A stretch of 64,000 bases of DNA from Ambrosia x helenae (lineage: Eukaryota; Streptophyta; Magnoliopsida; Asterales; Asteraceae), in the NCBI GenBank assembly GCA_030844895.1, contig CM061228.1, positions 52,875,081 to 52,939,080 on the forward strand, written 5' to 3'. Positions within the stretch are counted from its first letter, which is position 1; the number at the start of each line of letters is the position of its first letter. The translations under genes and the position numbers were made by a program. Shown piece after piece: positions 1-10,802 of the stretch. The notes under the pieces were generated by a model. The model saw nothing but the letters and a program-made list of their open reading frames with translations. It searched no databases and was not told the DNA's origin.

Positions 1-2
1 GT

Positions 3-2209
3 GGATCATCGAAAGCTGGTGAAAAACAAAAGAATCCAATATACAAGAAGAAAGCTAAGGTTGTTGAGATTGAAAAGTCTAAGAAGAGGAGAGCTAAAGA
101 AATTGAAAGTTTGATTGCAGGAATGAAAGTTCCTGAAGTGTCTAGCTCGAAGTCTACCGTGACATCCCCAACAGCTAAGAAACAGAAAACATCTGCTGCT
201 GAGAAGAGTACTGTTCCAACTGATGATTTTAATGATGCTATGGAACGAGTCTTGAAGAAGTTCAAGAAAAAGACTCCAGTTGCTGAGGCTTCTACTCCAA
301 AGGTTACTGTATCAGGAGATGTGATGGATGCAGTTAATCAGAAGCTGACTGAAATGATGAAGATCATAAACCAGCAACAAAAAGAGATTGATCAGTTGAG
401 GAAGAATGACAGGAAGATGTTAGACATTGTTGAGTCTTCACAAGAGAGTCAGGAAGAGCTGGAAGCTAAGATTAAGTTACTCCAGAATGAGAATATGAAG
501 TTGTTAAAGCATGAGCAGAGAAACACTAGAAGATACATGGCTTTAAAACTTGAAAACAAGCAGGTAAAGAAAGATAACAAAGGACTTAGGAAGCTAATTG
601 ATGATTTGTATGAAAGAGCTCTTCAGTTACAGGAAGGAGAGGAGGATAAAGAACGTGAAGAAGAGCTTGTTGACTTTGAACCATCTGAGTCTGAAAAAGG
701 ATGAAGAAGATGATGAAGACCTTGAACAGGATGCCGGTGATGCTCCTGAGAAAAAGAAGAAGGATGGTGATGATAATGATGGTTCAGGTGGTGATTCTGG
801 AGATGATAATAGCTCTGCAAATGATGATGATGATGACGATGATGATAACACTGATAGATATAAGCGTGAAAAGAAAGATTCAAGAAATGATGCAGGAGAA
901 TCGAGTTCGAAAGCTCCTGGTGGCAATACTGATGATGATATCTTCTGGAATGAGAAGATCAGATCTTTATCTGATGAAGACAAGAAGTTATATCGTCAGA
1001 TGTTGACAAACAGAGTCTGGACGATTAACATGACAGGAAGATTTCCAGAAATATTTGAATCAGATGATATGAGATTCGAACTTGAGTACAACGATCCTGA
1101 TCTTGAAGACGGTGAAGTTTCTGCAGCAGTTTCGAGAGAAATACTTGAAGGATTGAATAAACAGGTTGGGAAATCTCTTGAAGAGTTAATGAGTGAGAAT
1201 TAGATTCTGAATCTTCCTGAGAAAGAAGCAGGAAATCACTCTGATGATAGAGATACTCTGGTTTTTGAAGATGTTGAGATAGAGGATATTACAAGTAAGG
1301 AATATCCATAATACTTTAAAGATGATAAGAATTCTGGATTTCCTGAATTTTTTGAGGAATTGTTATGCCAAGCTAAGAAACTTGCACGTGAGAAAAGTAA
1401 GAAGTTCGTTGATGAAGTCTTTAAGAACTCAGAAAGTCAGAAACCGAATGTTGAACAATCTGACGATCTGAAGAGCTTATTGAGAAAGCTGAAAGAGAAG
1501 GAAGCCAACCGACCAAAGACTGAGATTCAAGGTGGTTTCTATAAATTTCATAATGAACTGTTTAAAGGTAAAGCTCTCGGGTGGAAATACTTAAGACAGC
1601 TGAGGTGTGTTGAAGTGAAGTGGGAGAAAGGAATCCTGTATTTCGACTATTTCCATGACATTAAAACACTACATTACTGGGCTGTACGCGACGTCTGCAG
1701 ACATACGTTGACAGATGCTACTATGAACAACGATGTTGTTGGATACTTTGCAGATCGTATGGCAAGAGAGAGTAGGACGAAATGGGATGTGTTCACCCCA
1801 CAGTATCCGAGGAGGATTGTTCATAAGAAGATCAAAAATCAGATAACGGGGATGAACAAGGTTACTTTGAAATATGATCCACCGACAGTTTTGAAACATA
1901 TACCTTTGATGCCTGTTCCATAACACTTCTCAAAAGACTTTATGTCGTGGCACTATGATTGGAAGACAGCAGAGGCTATTATCTTGTTGAAAGATGGGAA
2001 GAATGATTTCAAGAAGATACATATCTTTGATCCAATGTGGTTGAAAAACTGCTCTCATGAAGACATAATCATGCTGTATTACAACCCAATTTACTGTGAA
2101 GAAAAAGATAGTGAACAGGCTGCAAAATACCAACGTGTGGTATTTTTGTGTTTTGCATGGGATGTTAATGCGGGGTGTGACTATGATAAGAAACTGGGGA
2201 AGTTTGTTG
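3..2209 (+). pseudogene. C-terminal part of a retroelement third ORF (env-like/aORF), broken
   Basis: The frame is open from base 3 without an ATG, so the N-terminal part lies outside the window. In order it shows a Lys-rich basic stretch, a Gln/Lys/Glu-rich coiled coil (about 330-640), a very acidic Asp/Glu run (about 715-860), and a more globular, aromatic-rich C-terminal part (about 1510-2200). The frame slips in the A-run at about 690-703, and stops follow at 1201 (TAG), 1309 (TAA) and 1921 (TAA), all in the frame that otherwise continues. The composition resembles the extra ORF that plant copia (SIRE-like) elements carry after pol. The ORF starting at 63541 may be the N-terminal half of the same protein type; that link is inference. 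I assign no biochemical function. Confidence 0.6.
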
Positions 2210-2213
2210 AAAC

Positions 2214-2340
2214 ATTCGACCCCTACAATGGTCGAATGAGCACGTTCGACCCATATAGAGCTCGAACCAAACATATAATCTACCAAAATCTTCGTTCTCC
2301 CCATGAATATTCTCATTCGACCCTACGACTGGTCGAATGA
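2214..2340. repeat. Array of TTCGACC/GGTCGAA motifs
   Basis: Six copies of a motif of the form CATTCGACC or its complement GGTCGAATG occur in both orientations within about 125 bp, directly after the broken third ORF. Some copies form inverted pairs (ATTCGACC followed by GGTCGAAT). The same type of motif is dense in the noncoding parts of the copia element at 52501-64000, which suggests that this is the 3' noncoding region or LTR edge of a related element. Confidence 0.6.
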
Positions 2341-2613
2341 GTCTTGATCTTCCAATCATCAAAACTTAAACGCCTATTATTATTGAATCCAAAGCGATAG
2401 CCACATATAGTGTATCAACAATTATCGAGTCTGATAGGCACTGATCAAATCTGCGACGGGTTCATAATCATAACAGGAAGAAGCTGACAACTTTTGATAA
2501 TCAAGAAAGAAGCTTCAATAGATTCCTAGTCATCAGGAAAAAGGTTCGGACGAGTTTTTTATTGATCGAGGAAAGGAGCAGCAGCAGGATTGAGGACTTA
2601 TCAACTGAAGATC
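2341..2613. other. Unassigned spacer
   Basis: There is no open frame and I recognise no repeat. It lies between the motif array of one retroelement remnant and the first recognisable gag codons of the next, so it may contain decayed LTR or leader sequence. Confidence 0.4.
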
Positions 2614-3437
2614 ATGGGAGACGCAGTCCAGCCAATCGTTACAATGAAGGAACACAAGTCAACATCCCTCCATGTCCTGCAGTTAACAGACACGAATTAA
2701 ACGGTATGGGCTATGAAGATGAAAGTTATCTTGAATGTTAACAGCGTATGGGAGATGATCGAACAGGGACCGTAACCAATGCAAAGAAAAATAATGTGAC
2801 TATCGCACTTTTGTTTCAAGCAATACCCGAAGAACTATTTATCCGAATTGGAAAGTTGTCTAGGGCCAAGGAGATGTGCGACACAATAAAAGTTCAATAC
2901 CAAGGAGCCAAGAGATTGAAAGAAGCTAGATTAGCAACATTAATGTCGGAGTTCTAAAACTTGTCGATGAAGGAAAGCAGCGCCATTGATGAATACTATA
3001 GCAAACTTGCGAATATCTCATCAAAATCAGTTTCCCTTGGGGAGAATAGATTAATCAAAACTAATCAAGAAATTTTTTAATGGGTTACCAAAATGGTTTA
3101 TTCACATTGTTGCCTCCCTAAAAAAGTGATTGATATGAAAACAGTAACTTTTGACGATCTTGTAGGACGTCTAAAGGCGTATGAGGAAAGGATAGGGACC
3201 GAGGATAGTCAAAACTCGAAGCAAGAACAACATCTCCTCACGTATGAGGAGTGGAAAGCCAAGAAGAAACAAGGAAGGAACTTCGGCCGAGGAAAAGGAG
3301 GATCTGCCGAATCATCCTCATTTCAAATAGGAAAGGGACGTGGTCGAGGAAAATTTTCAGGTCACGGTAAGGAAAAGGAAGCTACAAGGAGGAAACCGAA
3401 GGATCGATCATGGCAACCCATGAAGGTGTATTCTTGA
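2614..3437 (+). pseudogene. Copia gag remnant (UBN2-type)
   Basis: This encodes the capsid-type protein of the decayed copia element. An ATG at 2614 opens a gag-like frame that soon stops. Later pieces (about 2748-2957 and 3093-3437) show the UBN2-type core, including a segment near 3150 ending in LKAYEERI that is typical of this gag family, and a Lys/Arg/Gly-rich basic tail. Stops and slips near 2697, 2955 and 3080 break it. I see no intact zinc knuckle. It would assemble the particle with its RNA; it is not functional here. Confidence 0.65.
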
Positions 3438-3708
3438 ATGAAAACCAAGTAGATATAACAACATATGACAAGAGTCCACGGGAAAACAATACTTGGTTTC
3501 TCGACAACGAGGCAAGAAATCATATGACTGGGAAACAGGAATGGTTTTCATGTTTGGATACTCGGATCAAAGGAAGGGTTCAGTTTGGAGTGGATCACGC
3601 ATTGAAATCAAAGGACGCGGTACAATTACTCTAGAAGGAGAGTCGGATAAACAACGGATTCTAAAGGATGTATACTACATACCTTCTCTCAAAAACAATA
3701 TTATTAGT
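3438..3708 (+). pseudogene. Copia protease and start of pol, remnant
   Basis: The segment around 3490-3530 reads WFLDNEARNHMTG, matching the copia aspartic protease block, but the residues after the catalytic Asp (normally D-S/N-G-A) read Asp-Asn-Glu-Ala, so the site looks damaged. A downstream piece reads DVYYIPSLKNNIIS, the usual end of the protease region, and is cut at 3708 by the solo LTR. The same reading resumes at 6053. A frame change separates the two halves near 3600. Confidence 0.6.
3704..3708. repeat. Target site duplication TTAGT (left)
   Basis: TTAGT directly precedes the solo LTR and is repeated at 6053-6057. Removing one copy plus the LTR rejoins the interrupted copia reading frame. 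Confidence 0.8.
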
Positions 3709-6052
3709 TGTAACGCCCGTAAATTCCCCGATTTATGTTTAACATTGTAGGGTTTGTATACTTGTATATTTCCATTTTCACCTTGCTAAGGGGGCTCCCT
3801 AGAATTTTCCTAAGGCCATTTGAGTAGCTTCAGGGACAAGGTACAAGGAAATCAAAGAGGAGGGACCTTAGGTGAAAATTTGGACAACATAACAAACCCT
3901 ATTCCTCTTTTTGTTCACGCAAAGGGAGCAGCCACCACAACCCTTTTTCGTTTTTTAGCAGCTCCCAAGCCCTCTATCACATCTCCTAAGGTAAATCTAT
4001 CAAACCCTATGCAAAACCTTGATCAATTGCATGTTAAAAACGATTATAGATTGATTATTCTTGCGCTAGGTTTAAAAATCGGCCCTAATCAATTGGACAT
4101 CAATTGAAGGATATTATTTGGGGATTTTTCCTCTAAGTTATCCTACAAGTTTATTCTATCAAGTCTCTAAGTTACTTCATGGCTAATTTTGATGTTATTA
4201 ATCGATTAATGCATGAATCTATATTTAGGGTTTTGAATCGGCTTGCATCAATTGAGGGCTGATTGGATTGAATATTTTGGGGGTTTTGCTTCCAAAACAA
4301 CCTAGGGTATGTGGGTAACATCATATTAAAAAATGGGAGCCATTGGTTAAGGGTTGGTGGGTCAATTGAAAGAATTGTGATTCTAGGATTCTAGGTTCTT
4401 GTTTTGGGGATTTTGAGTTCCTTGTGTTAATCAATCAAATTGGTGCTTAATTCAGCCCCAAAACCTCATTTAGGACCTGTTGTAATGAAACTTATGACTT
4501 AGTATGGTTAAAAAGTTCATTGGTCAACAATGGTAAAATCGGGGGTTTTTGGTTTGTAAGAAAAGGGGCGACCTGGAACAAGGTGTTGTTGTTATGCTCA
4601 CACCACCCAAATTTGATCCCAAATGTTCAAATAGTAAAATATGATATAAAATATGGTTTAGGTTTTCTAGTAGGGCTGATTTGGGTGAAGAACACATTAC
4701 TTTGCGAAACGGGACCTTCGTTCGGCAATTTTAGGAATTTTCGCAAATTAAGTAATGGGTCATCACATGAGTCCCCAAATCAAATCAGGCCCTAGTCCAT
4801 TAATATAGCATATGAACATGTTTCAAATGATATTTCAAAGTCTAGGGGCTGAATTGATTAATTACACCTTTCTAAGAATTCAATGTTACATGGTTGACCC
4901 GTTAAGAACCATAGAAGTCTTATAGGCGTTGCTTGTGATATAAATTGTTATCTGGAAGGTGTTTGATGGGGTGTGTAGTCTCCCAATATCAATTTGGTTG
5001 TTGGATACTTGTTCTCCTCGTTCAGGTGAATTCATAATGACCTTTCTACTGTTTTAAACTTTTGGGCTAATATGCATGCCGTATAACAGTACTTAATGTT
5101 TTTATTCAAGAATCATGTTTTGTCTTGATTAAAGTATTGTTTAAGTTTGTTTTATAAGCAGAATGCGCTTAATATCTTGACCATGTATTTGAAGCCTTAC
5201 TTGCTAGATCGGTTTTTTATCTTGATTATAGGGTGGCTTAAGTCTTTATTTGATAAGCGGAATGCGCTTAATGTCTTGAACATGTAATTGAAACCTTACT
5301 TGGTAGGTCAGGTTTTGTCTTGATTGTTACTCGTTTAGGTTATATGGGTTACTATATGTAGATATATATAAACTGTGTATGACAGTTATTGGAGATATAA
5401 ACTGAGCTATGATAGTATGTGATATACTGCTATGAATTATAGCTAGTGTGGCTAGTGTCTGAGTCGAGTAGGCGGAATGCGCTTATGTAGACTTGGTATC
5501 GTTGTGCTAAATAGGCGGGATGCGCTTATTATGAATTTTAACTAAAGTCTTGGTTGAATAGGCGGATTGTGCTTATCCTAGACTTTGAATATTGCTTAGG
5601 AAATAATTAGCCGGATTGCGCCTATTGTTAACTCTAAGGTTAAATATTTTGTTATTATTTATTTTAATAACTTACTTATTGTTGAAAAGTTATAAAACTT
5701 GAATTCACTCAGCTCGTCTGACTTTGTGTGCATATTAGATTGATTTCAGGTTGTTGATGAATAAAGGTCGCCTTGGCATGCAGTGGAGCTACTCAGTTGC
5801 GATTGACATTTCAGTTAAGAAGACGCCTACGAGATTGCTCGAACATTAATTACATTATTTTTCAGAGATTACAGTTGTTATTAAATATTCTTTTGACCTG
5901 TCTTGGGAAAACCAAGCTTGAAAATATAATAACTTCTTTTGACATTCTGCTGCGTGTTTTCTGAAATAAAATAAGATTTCTTTTGAATTGTTAACATGGT
6001 TTTAGTCTTTGAATGCCAACTGTTTGAACCTGTCGGTTTTGAGGGTCTTACA
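3709..6052 (+). mobile_element. Solo LTR, Ty3/gypsy type
   Basis: The 2344-bp block starts TGTAACGCCCG and ends GGTCTTACA, so it has the TG...CA ends of an LTR. It is flanked on both sides by TTAGT (3704-3708 and 6053-6057), a perfect 5-bp target duplication, inside the protease region of the copia remnant. There is no PBS, coding region or second LTR, so it is a solo LTR left by LTR-LTR recombination. It has no credible ORF. Near the 3' end it holds a series of TAAGCG...CGCTTA hairpin motifs. The orientation follows from the TGTAAC start; the family is my inference. Confidence 0.8.
5154..5625. repeat. Six spaced copies of a TAAGCG-GAATG-CGCTTA hairpin motif
   Basis: The motif lies at about 5154, 5254, 5469, 5511, 5559 and 5606. 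The best copy (5254-5270) has arms TAAGCG and CGCTTA around GAATG. Other copies vary on one arm (AGGCGG, AGCCGG) but keep the core GGAATGCGCTTAT or close to it. Spacing is irregular (42-215 bp). All lie in the 3' third of the solo LTR. Function unknown. Confidence 0.7.
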
Positions 6053-6840
6053 TTAGTTTTCGGACAGATGACGAGGCCGGATACAAAGTCACAATCGAGC
6101 ATGGCGTCTTGTGGATGTTTGAACCAAATAGATCGGTTCTTTTGAAGGTACCTCGATCTACTAATCGTATTTATCAGCTTAACCTAAAGGTTATTTTTCT
6201 AGTATGTTTACAGGTTAATTTGCATGACGAATGTTGGCTTTGGCATGCTTGACTCGGGCACCTAAACTTTGATACATTAAGGATTATATCGAAGAATTCA
6301 ACCAGGCTACCATATATAAAAAAGACCTTCAAACTATGTGACGCATGTGTAGTAGGAAAGCAAGCAAGAGGAGCTTTTCCAAAGGAAGTCAAATACTGAG
6401 CGCCGAAACCACTTGAACTCGTCTATGCCGATTTGTGTGGAGCTATATCACCCACGACACAAGCTGGAAATCGCTACCTACTGCTAAGTATGTTTGTAGC
6501 AGATTTATGTGGGCATACTTGGTGAAAACCAAAGTTCATGTTCCAGGTTTAATGATCGAGTTTATTAAAGGAGAGGAGAGGAAACTCGGATCAACATTTA
6601 AAACTTTGAGAAATGATAATAAAGGAGAGTTCACGTCACGTGTTTTGGGAGATTTTTGCAAGGCGAAAGTAATTAGAAGATAATACACGACTCCATATAC
6701 CCGTCAACAAAACAGGGTGGTCGAGAAACGAACTAGACGCATGTGCGACTCCGTGCGCTTATCCAAAAGCTGCAACCTTAGCGACCTAAGAAAACATGCT
6801 AAAAATGTCAACATATAATGCTGGGGAGTTTACAGGTTTT
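6053..6840 (+). pseudogene. Copia pre-integrase and integrase remnant
   Basis: This continues the copia frame interrupted at 3708. A GAG-pre-integrase block is recognisable at about 6215-6370 (a Trp-His pair, then LGHLNFDTLRII, then a Cys-x2-Cys-type piece CDACVVGKQARGAF). The integrase core start is at about 6420-6480 and its second catalytic block at about 6600-6660, where the usual Ser-Asp-Asn-Gly reads Asn-Asp-Asn-Lys. Stops and frame slips are frequent. Nothing of reverse transcriptase follows. Confidence 0.6.
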
Positions 6841-7569
6841 TATAAAAGCGTTTCCATAAGTTTTGAAAGATCAATCCCGTTACTACTATGTTATGCGAAC
6901 ATTAGCTAGACGTATGTATGTTACTACTACGATTGGAAACCATTACTGACACGAATACTTTATATGTACAGCCCGAATGAACTACCGTCATCCACGATAC
7001 GTAAATCGAGACAATATGCACCCGTCCAACCTCTAGTCAACCCGGGTGGGGCAGGTCACGCCCAATAGATCTATCCACATTTCCCCCATTATGCATCCCC
7101 GCATATTTATGGTTTCCTCGGGACTTAGGACGAGTCGTATAGTAAACAAAAGATAACAACAAAAGATAACAATAGTATAACATGATCTTTACGAATCCAA
7201 AATATGTAGCATGTTTCTCCCCCGAAAGTAAAATCAGTAAAAGTGCGGCCGTGAAACTCACCTTAGGTTGTGTTCTTGAAAACAGTTAAAATGAAAGTGC
7301 TATGATAGTCCCTAATACCGGCGACCTATCATAAAATGTGTATAAGTATCTAGACTAATAATTCATATGTTATCTAGTCCCTGAATGTCCAGACCATAAC
7401 CATGTACATTTAAAAACATGTTTGAACGTTAACCTGACCACACAAGACAAGACAATAATCGACATCCCGTTGGTGACTTGTCACATTAGTTGATCAATTA
7501 TACATAGTTTACATACAAGAAATGCACATAAAACACTGAGTTTATACCAAAGTTTCATTTCTGCAGTTC

Positions 7570-7669
7570 AAGGTTCGAATGAAAGTTTGTAAATTTGCTT
7601 CGTGCCTTATATTGGGTGGAAGGTTCGAATGAAAGTTTGTAAATTTGGTTTGTGCCTTATATTGGGTCG
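7570..7669. repeat. 50-bp direct tandem duplication
   Basis: Two adjacent 50-bp copies start AAGGTTCGAATGAAAGTTTG and differ at only a few positions (for example GCTTCG versus GGTTTG). Both contain a GGTTCGAATG motif, and GGGTCGAATGG and GGTTCGACCC follow directly downstream. Confidence 0.85.
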
Positions 7670-8423
7670 AATGGAAATTCATGGACTTGGTTCGACCCAA
7701 TCCCTGCTGAACTTATTAAATGGACAAAATCCCATCAAATCTGGTTGAAACCTTCATGAAATACGATAAATCACAGCAGTCAACTCTATCTATTCTATCC
7801 TCATGTAACCCTACCAATTATACTCATAAATCCGACCATTTCACATAACAATTTACAACTTACCCAAAATAGCAAATTATGGAAATGTCACATCAATTGC
7901 ATGAAAACTTTACCTAAAAAGGAAACTATCAAAATAACCTCATGTACAGATTAATCAAGCATGGATTTACATGTATTAGTGAATCCTTTATCATGTCATC
8001 ATCATTATCATCATGAATAAACCCTAGATCTAGCATAAAATACCCAAAATTGGTGAAAATCCATCAAACATCAATTAGACATCAAAACATCCATTAACCA
8101 TGTTCCATAACATATAAGACATAAAAAAATCATCCAACATCATTAACATTTGGGATTTTATAAGAAAACTCATTATTCATGTATAGATATACTTTAGAAA
8201 GATGTTAGAAATGTTTTTATTCATGAAAACTTATTTGAATAAGATCTAGACATTTAGGGTTTGATAAAAAGGTATGAAATTTGATTAAAAAGGGCTTAGA
8301 TGATGAACACACCTCGAATCTTCACTTGTTTTGATTATAAAACGTGTTTTAGCTTTAGGATTTGAAAAACAAGGGCAAAAACTCCTTCATACAAGTTTGG
8401 GATTGAGAGAGGGAACTTGGAGG

Positions 8424-8428
8424 CGAGT
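8424..8428. repeat. Target site duplication CGAGT (left)
   Basis: CGAGT precedes the TG of the 5' LTR and recurs at 22417-22421 directly after the CA of the 3' LTR. This is the 5-bp duplication expected of a Ty3/gypsy integrase. Confidence 0.9.
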
Positions 8429-10194
8429 TGATATACGTTAAAATATACATATTTAAGTCCCCGATTTAACTCCCAATTTACGCGTTTTCGACCATAATTG
8501 CACGAATTCGGTACTTAACCGCTTCATATGTTTATTGCAGGTCTTAAACGACGTCCAACGAGCAAAGTCGAAGAAACCGGGCGAAAATCAGACAAGACGG
8601 AAAGTTTCTGCAAAATCAGCTAAGTCTAGAAATAGTGCACGGTCGTGCACCCCATGTGCACGCCCGTGCGGGCTCAGGTTACTCGACACAGACGAGCTGC
8701 ATTGCCAGTGCGACCTGGCCGTGCACCATCAGCACTCGGCCACAACCAGACCCGCACGCCCGTGCACCTTAGGTGCACGGCCGTGCGGAATATCTAGATA
8801 TTTCTAGAGATTAGCCAGGCCACTTGCCCACTTGCACGTCAGCTCAACTTGATAAAGTGCACGGCCGTGCCCTTTATGCGTACGGCCGTGCACAAAACCA
8901 AAACCCACTGATCAAATATTGGGTGGTCTATGGGCGATTCTGGGCGATTTTCTGGACATGTGAGCAGCTGCAAAGGCGAGGAACGAGCTCGGGAACTCAT
9001 CCGGATCATCGATCATCATCCAATCCATCACATTCAAGTTTTATGGTTTGATCTATTAAGCTTTTAGTTGATTCAAATCTGTTCGTTTTAGCTTGTTTGT
9101 GTTGTTTATGTAATACATTATCGTCTAGTAATCGTGTTTAGTAATCGTTAGTAGAAAAAACAATCGTTAGTATGTGATCAAGTTTTTGTATAAATTTGGC
9201 GTTTTTCATGTTTAGATCTTGATGATCATAGCGCAACCTTGTTTCGTTGTTGATGGATTTGTAGCTGTATTTGAATGACTTTAGCGATTGTCGAATGTGT
9301 TAGGCGGATAAATGTTGAAAAACCGTCCGTTTAATCGTCCGGTAGTAGACTAGTTAACTTGTTAAATAGTTTATGCCATGAAACTGTAACCGGGTATTGG
9401 TTTGGTTAAAGTCAGTCGAACAACGGTTAAAAATGCTTACCGGCACGTAAAAGGGTTTAAAAAGCCTAATGGTGCCGTTACTAGTCTTTGACACGGTTAA
9501 TGATCTTTGGTAGTTATTTTGGTAAAAATAGCGATCTTAGTAGATATGGGTTCAAAGTTGGTAAAATGGAATAGGTTGTGAAATGCTCTACTTTATGCTA
9601 GTTTAGGTGGCTGTGTTGTGTATTCGGTATCGCTTCCCTGAATTAGTGAGGTTAGAAAACTCTTAACGGATGACTAACTTATCTTTAGAAAATCTGCGTG
9701 AGATCATATCAGCTGCTCGCTAATAAACGACTTGAAGCGGTTAACGTGTGTATTCGTGTTAGCTTTCTGTATAGTTGTCATGTTAGGATGCCCGAAAGGG
9801 ACACTAACTGTCGGAAAATGGGAATGTTGATCACGCCTTTATTTCTTATATAGATGACATGCTAGGATTGGCGTATTATAGCTTATATAGTTATATTTTC
9901 TATTTGGAGTCGTAGTTAAGTTATTTACATGTTTTAGAATTAATTTAGTCTTAAACAAAACTCAAACTTATCTTTTCCTACTGGTAAATCGGGGACAGAG
10001 TTTTAGTACTATTGCTCCGCGCGCGTCCATGGATCGATATCTGGTTCTTATCTGTACGTTACTACATATATGACAGGGTACACTTGCCCTATTGTGTGTG
10101 TTTTAATATGAAGGTCTAAACCATTTTTATAAATATTAAAGCAAAAACGTGTGTTAAAATCCATTGTAAAATATGTATAGTTACGCACACGTCA
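8429..10194 (+). repeat. 5' LTR of the Athila-type element
   Basis: It starts TGATATACGTTAAAATATAC and ends CGCACACGTCA. It is 1766 bp, 93 bp shorter than the 3' LTR because of one indel inside the GTGCAC-GGCC motif array. The array occupies 8635-8893. A TATA-like TGTATAAATTT lies at 9188-9198, but I cannot tell which TATA-like site is the promoter. No ORF in it looks real. Confidence 0.92.
8635..8893. repeat. GTGCACGGCCGTGCAC palindrome array, 5' LTR
   Basis: Several perfect or one-mismatch copies of a GTGCAC-GGCC-GTGCAC palindrome occur at about 8635-8650, 8656-8669, 8753-8767, 8773-8786, 8857-8870 and 8879-8893. Central variants are GGTC, GCCC and GACC. The block is strikingly GC-rich against the AT-rich surroundings. 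The same motif recurs in the 3' LTR and on both sides of the ORF2 promoter-like region, but I did not see it in gag or pol. Confidence 0.85.
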
Positions 10195-10200
10195 AGTTTT

Positions 10201-10218
10201 TGGCGCCGTTGCCGGGGA
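10201..10218 (+). other. Primer binding site, tRNA-Asp type
   Basis: TGGCGCCGTTGCCGGGGA lies 6 bp after the LTR end and is complementary to the 3' end of plant tRNA-Asp(GTC) plus CCA, from knowledge of that tRNA. It primes minus-strand DNA synthesis. Confidence 0.85.
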
Positions 10219-10802
10219 CGCGACGACCTTTAGGAACGAACCGAGTCAACTTTTTACCAGTGTACATGCTTGTGAATACTTGTTTATACTTCTTTGATTC
10301 GTTATTTCATTCATTTATTTGCATATATGATTATTTGAATTTTTATTAAATTTATCTGTCTGTAGATATTTTGGATTAATTTTAGATTGGTTTATAGGTT
10401 GCATATAGATTCGTTCATTTATCTGCCTATAGGATTGTTTGATTTGATTTTTTGTTCATTAGGATGTTGATAGATTTAATTTATTGAATATTGGATTAAT
10501 TGGTTTGTCTATGAATTTGATTTGTTCGTTATTTGATTAATTAGATTTATTTGTTCGTATTCGGACTAATTATTAATTTCATTCTTTGTATAGTTTTAGG
10601 CTTAGTCTGCTTATTTCTGTTCATTTTATTGATTCTATTTGTTTATATTTGATTTTCTTAAATAGATTTGCTTTCCGTTATTTTCGCATGAATTTATTGA
10701 TTCTTTATTTCATTTATTTATTTTTCTGTCTTTTATCGCCTTTTTTTTTAGGTTTGTCATATATTCGCCTGTTGCAACTGTATCATTCTTACATGCAGGT
10801 TG
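10219..10802 (+). other. Athila-type leader between PBS and gag
   Basis: This is AT-rich, T-rich noncoding sequence with no credible ORF. It ends in a pyrimidine-rich tract and TTCTTACATGCAG (about 10786-10798), a good 3' splice site lying 4 bases before the gag ATG at 10803. The matching 5' splice site was not identified. Confidence 0.6.

Larger units (their letters stand above)
2614..6840 (+). mobile_element. Decayed Ty1/copia retrotransposon with a nested solo LTR
   Basis: Gag, protease, pre-integrase and the start of integrase appear in the Ty1/copia order (2614-3437, 3438-3708, 6053-6840), separated by the solo LTR at 3709-6052. Reading is broken by many stops and frame changes, and no reverse transcriptase was seen. 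I found neither LTR with confidence. The 3' part fades out near 6840, where different repeat sequence begins. It looks much older than the Athila and SIRE-like copies in the window. Confidence 0.75.
6841..8428 (-). mobile_element. Left part of a minus-strand LTR-like sequence
   Basis: There is no gene on either strand. The segment abuts the Athila element at its target duplication and continues on the other side at 22422. Read on the minus strand the joined sequence has a TATA box (complement of 22457-22471), a short leader and long noncoding sequence, as in an LTR. The left end is not defined; sequence from about 7000 fits, and 6841-7000 is unclear. It contains the 50-bp tandem duplication at 7570-7669. 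Confidence 0.45.

Noticed and set aside
623..983. Minus-strand His- or Ser-rich ORFs opposite the acidic run
   Set aside because: They are the complement of GAT/GAA repeats in the third-ORF remnant.
3..2209. Ordinary host protein-coding gene
   Set aside because: Multiple stops and a frame slip, no introns that would repair them, and resemblance to a retroelement third ORF.
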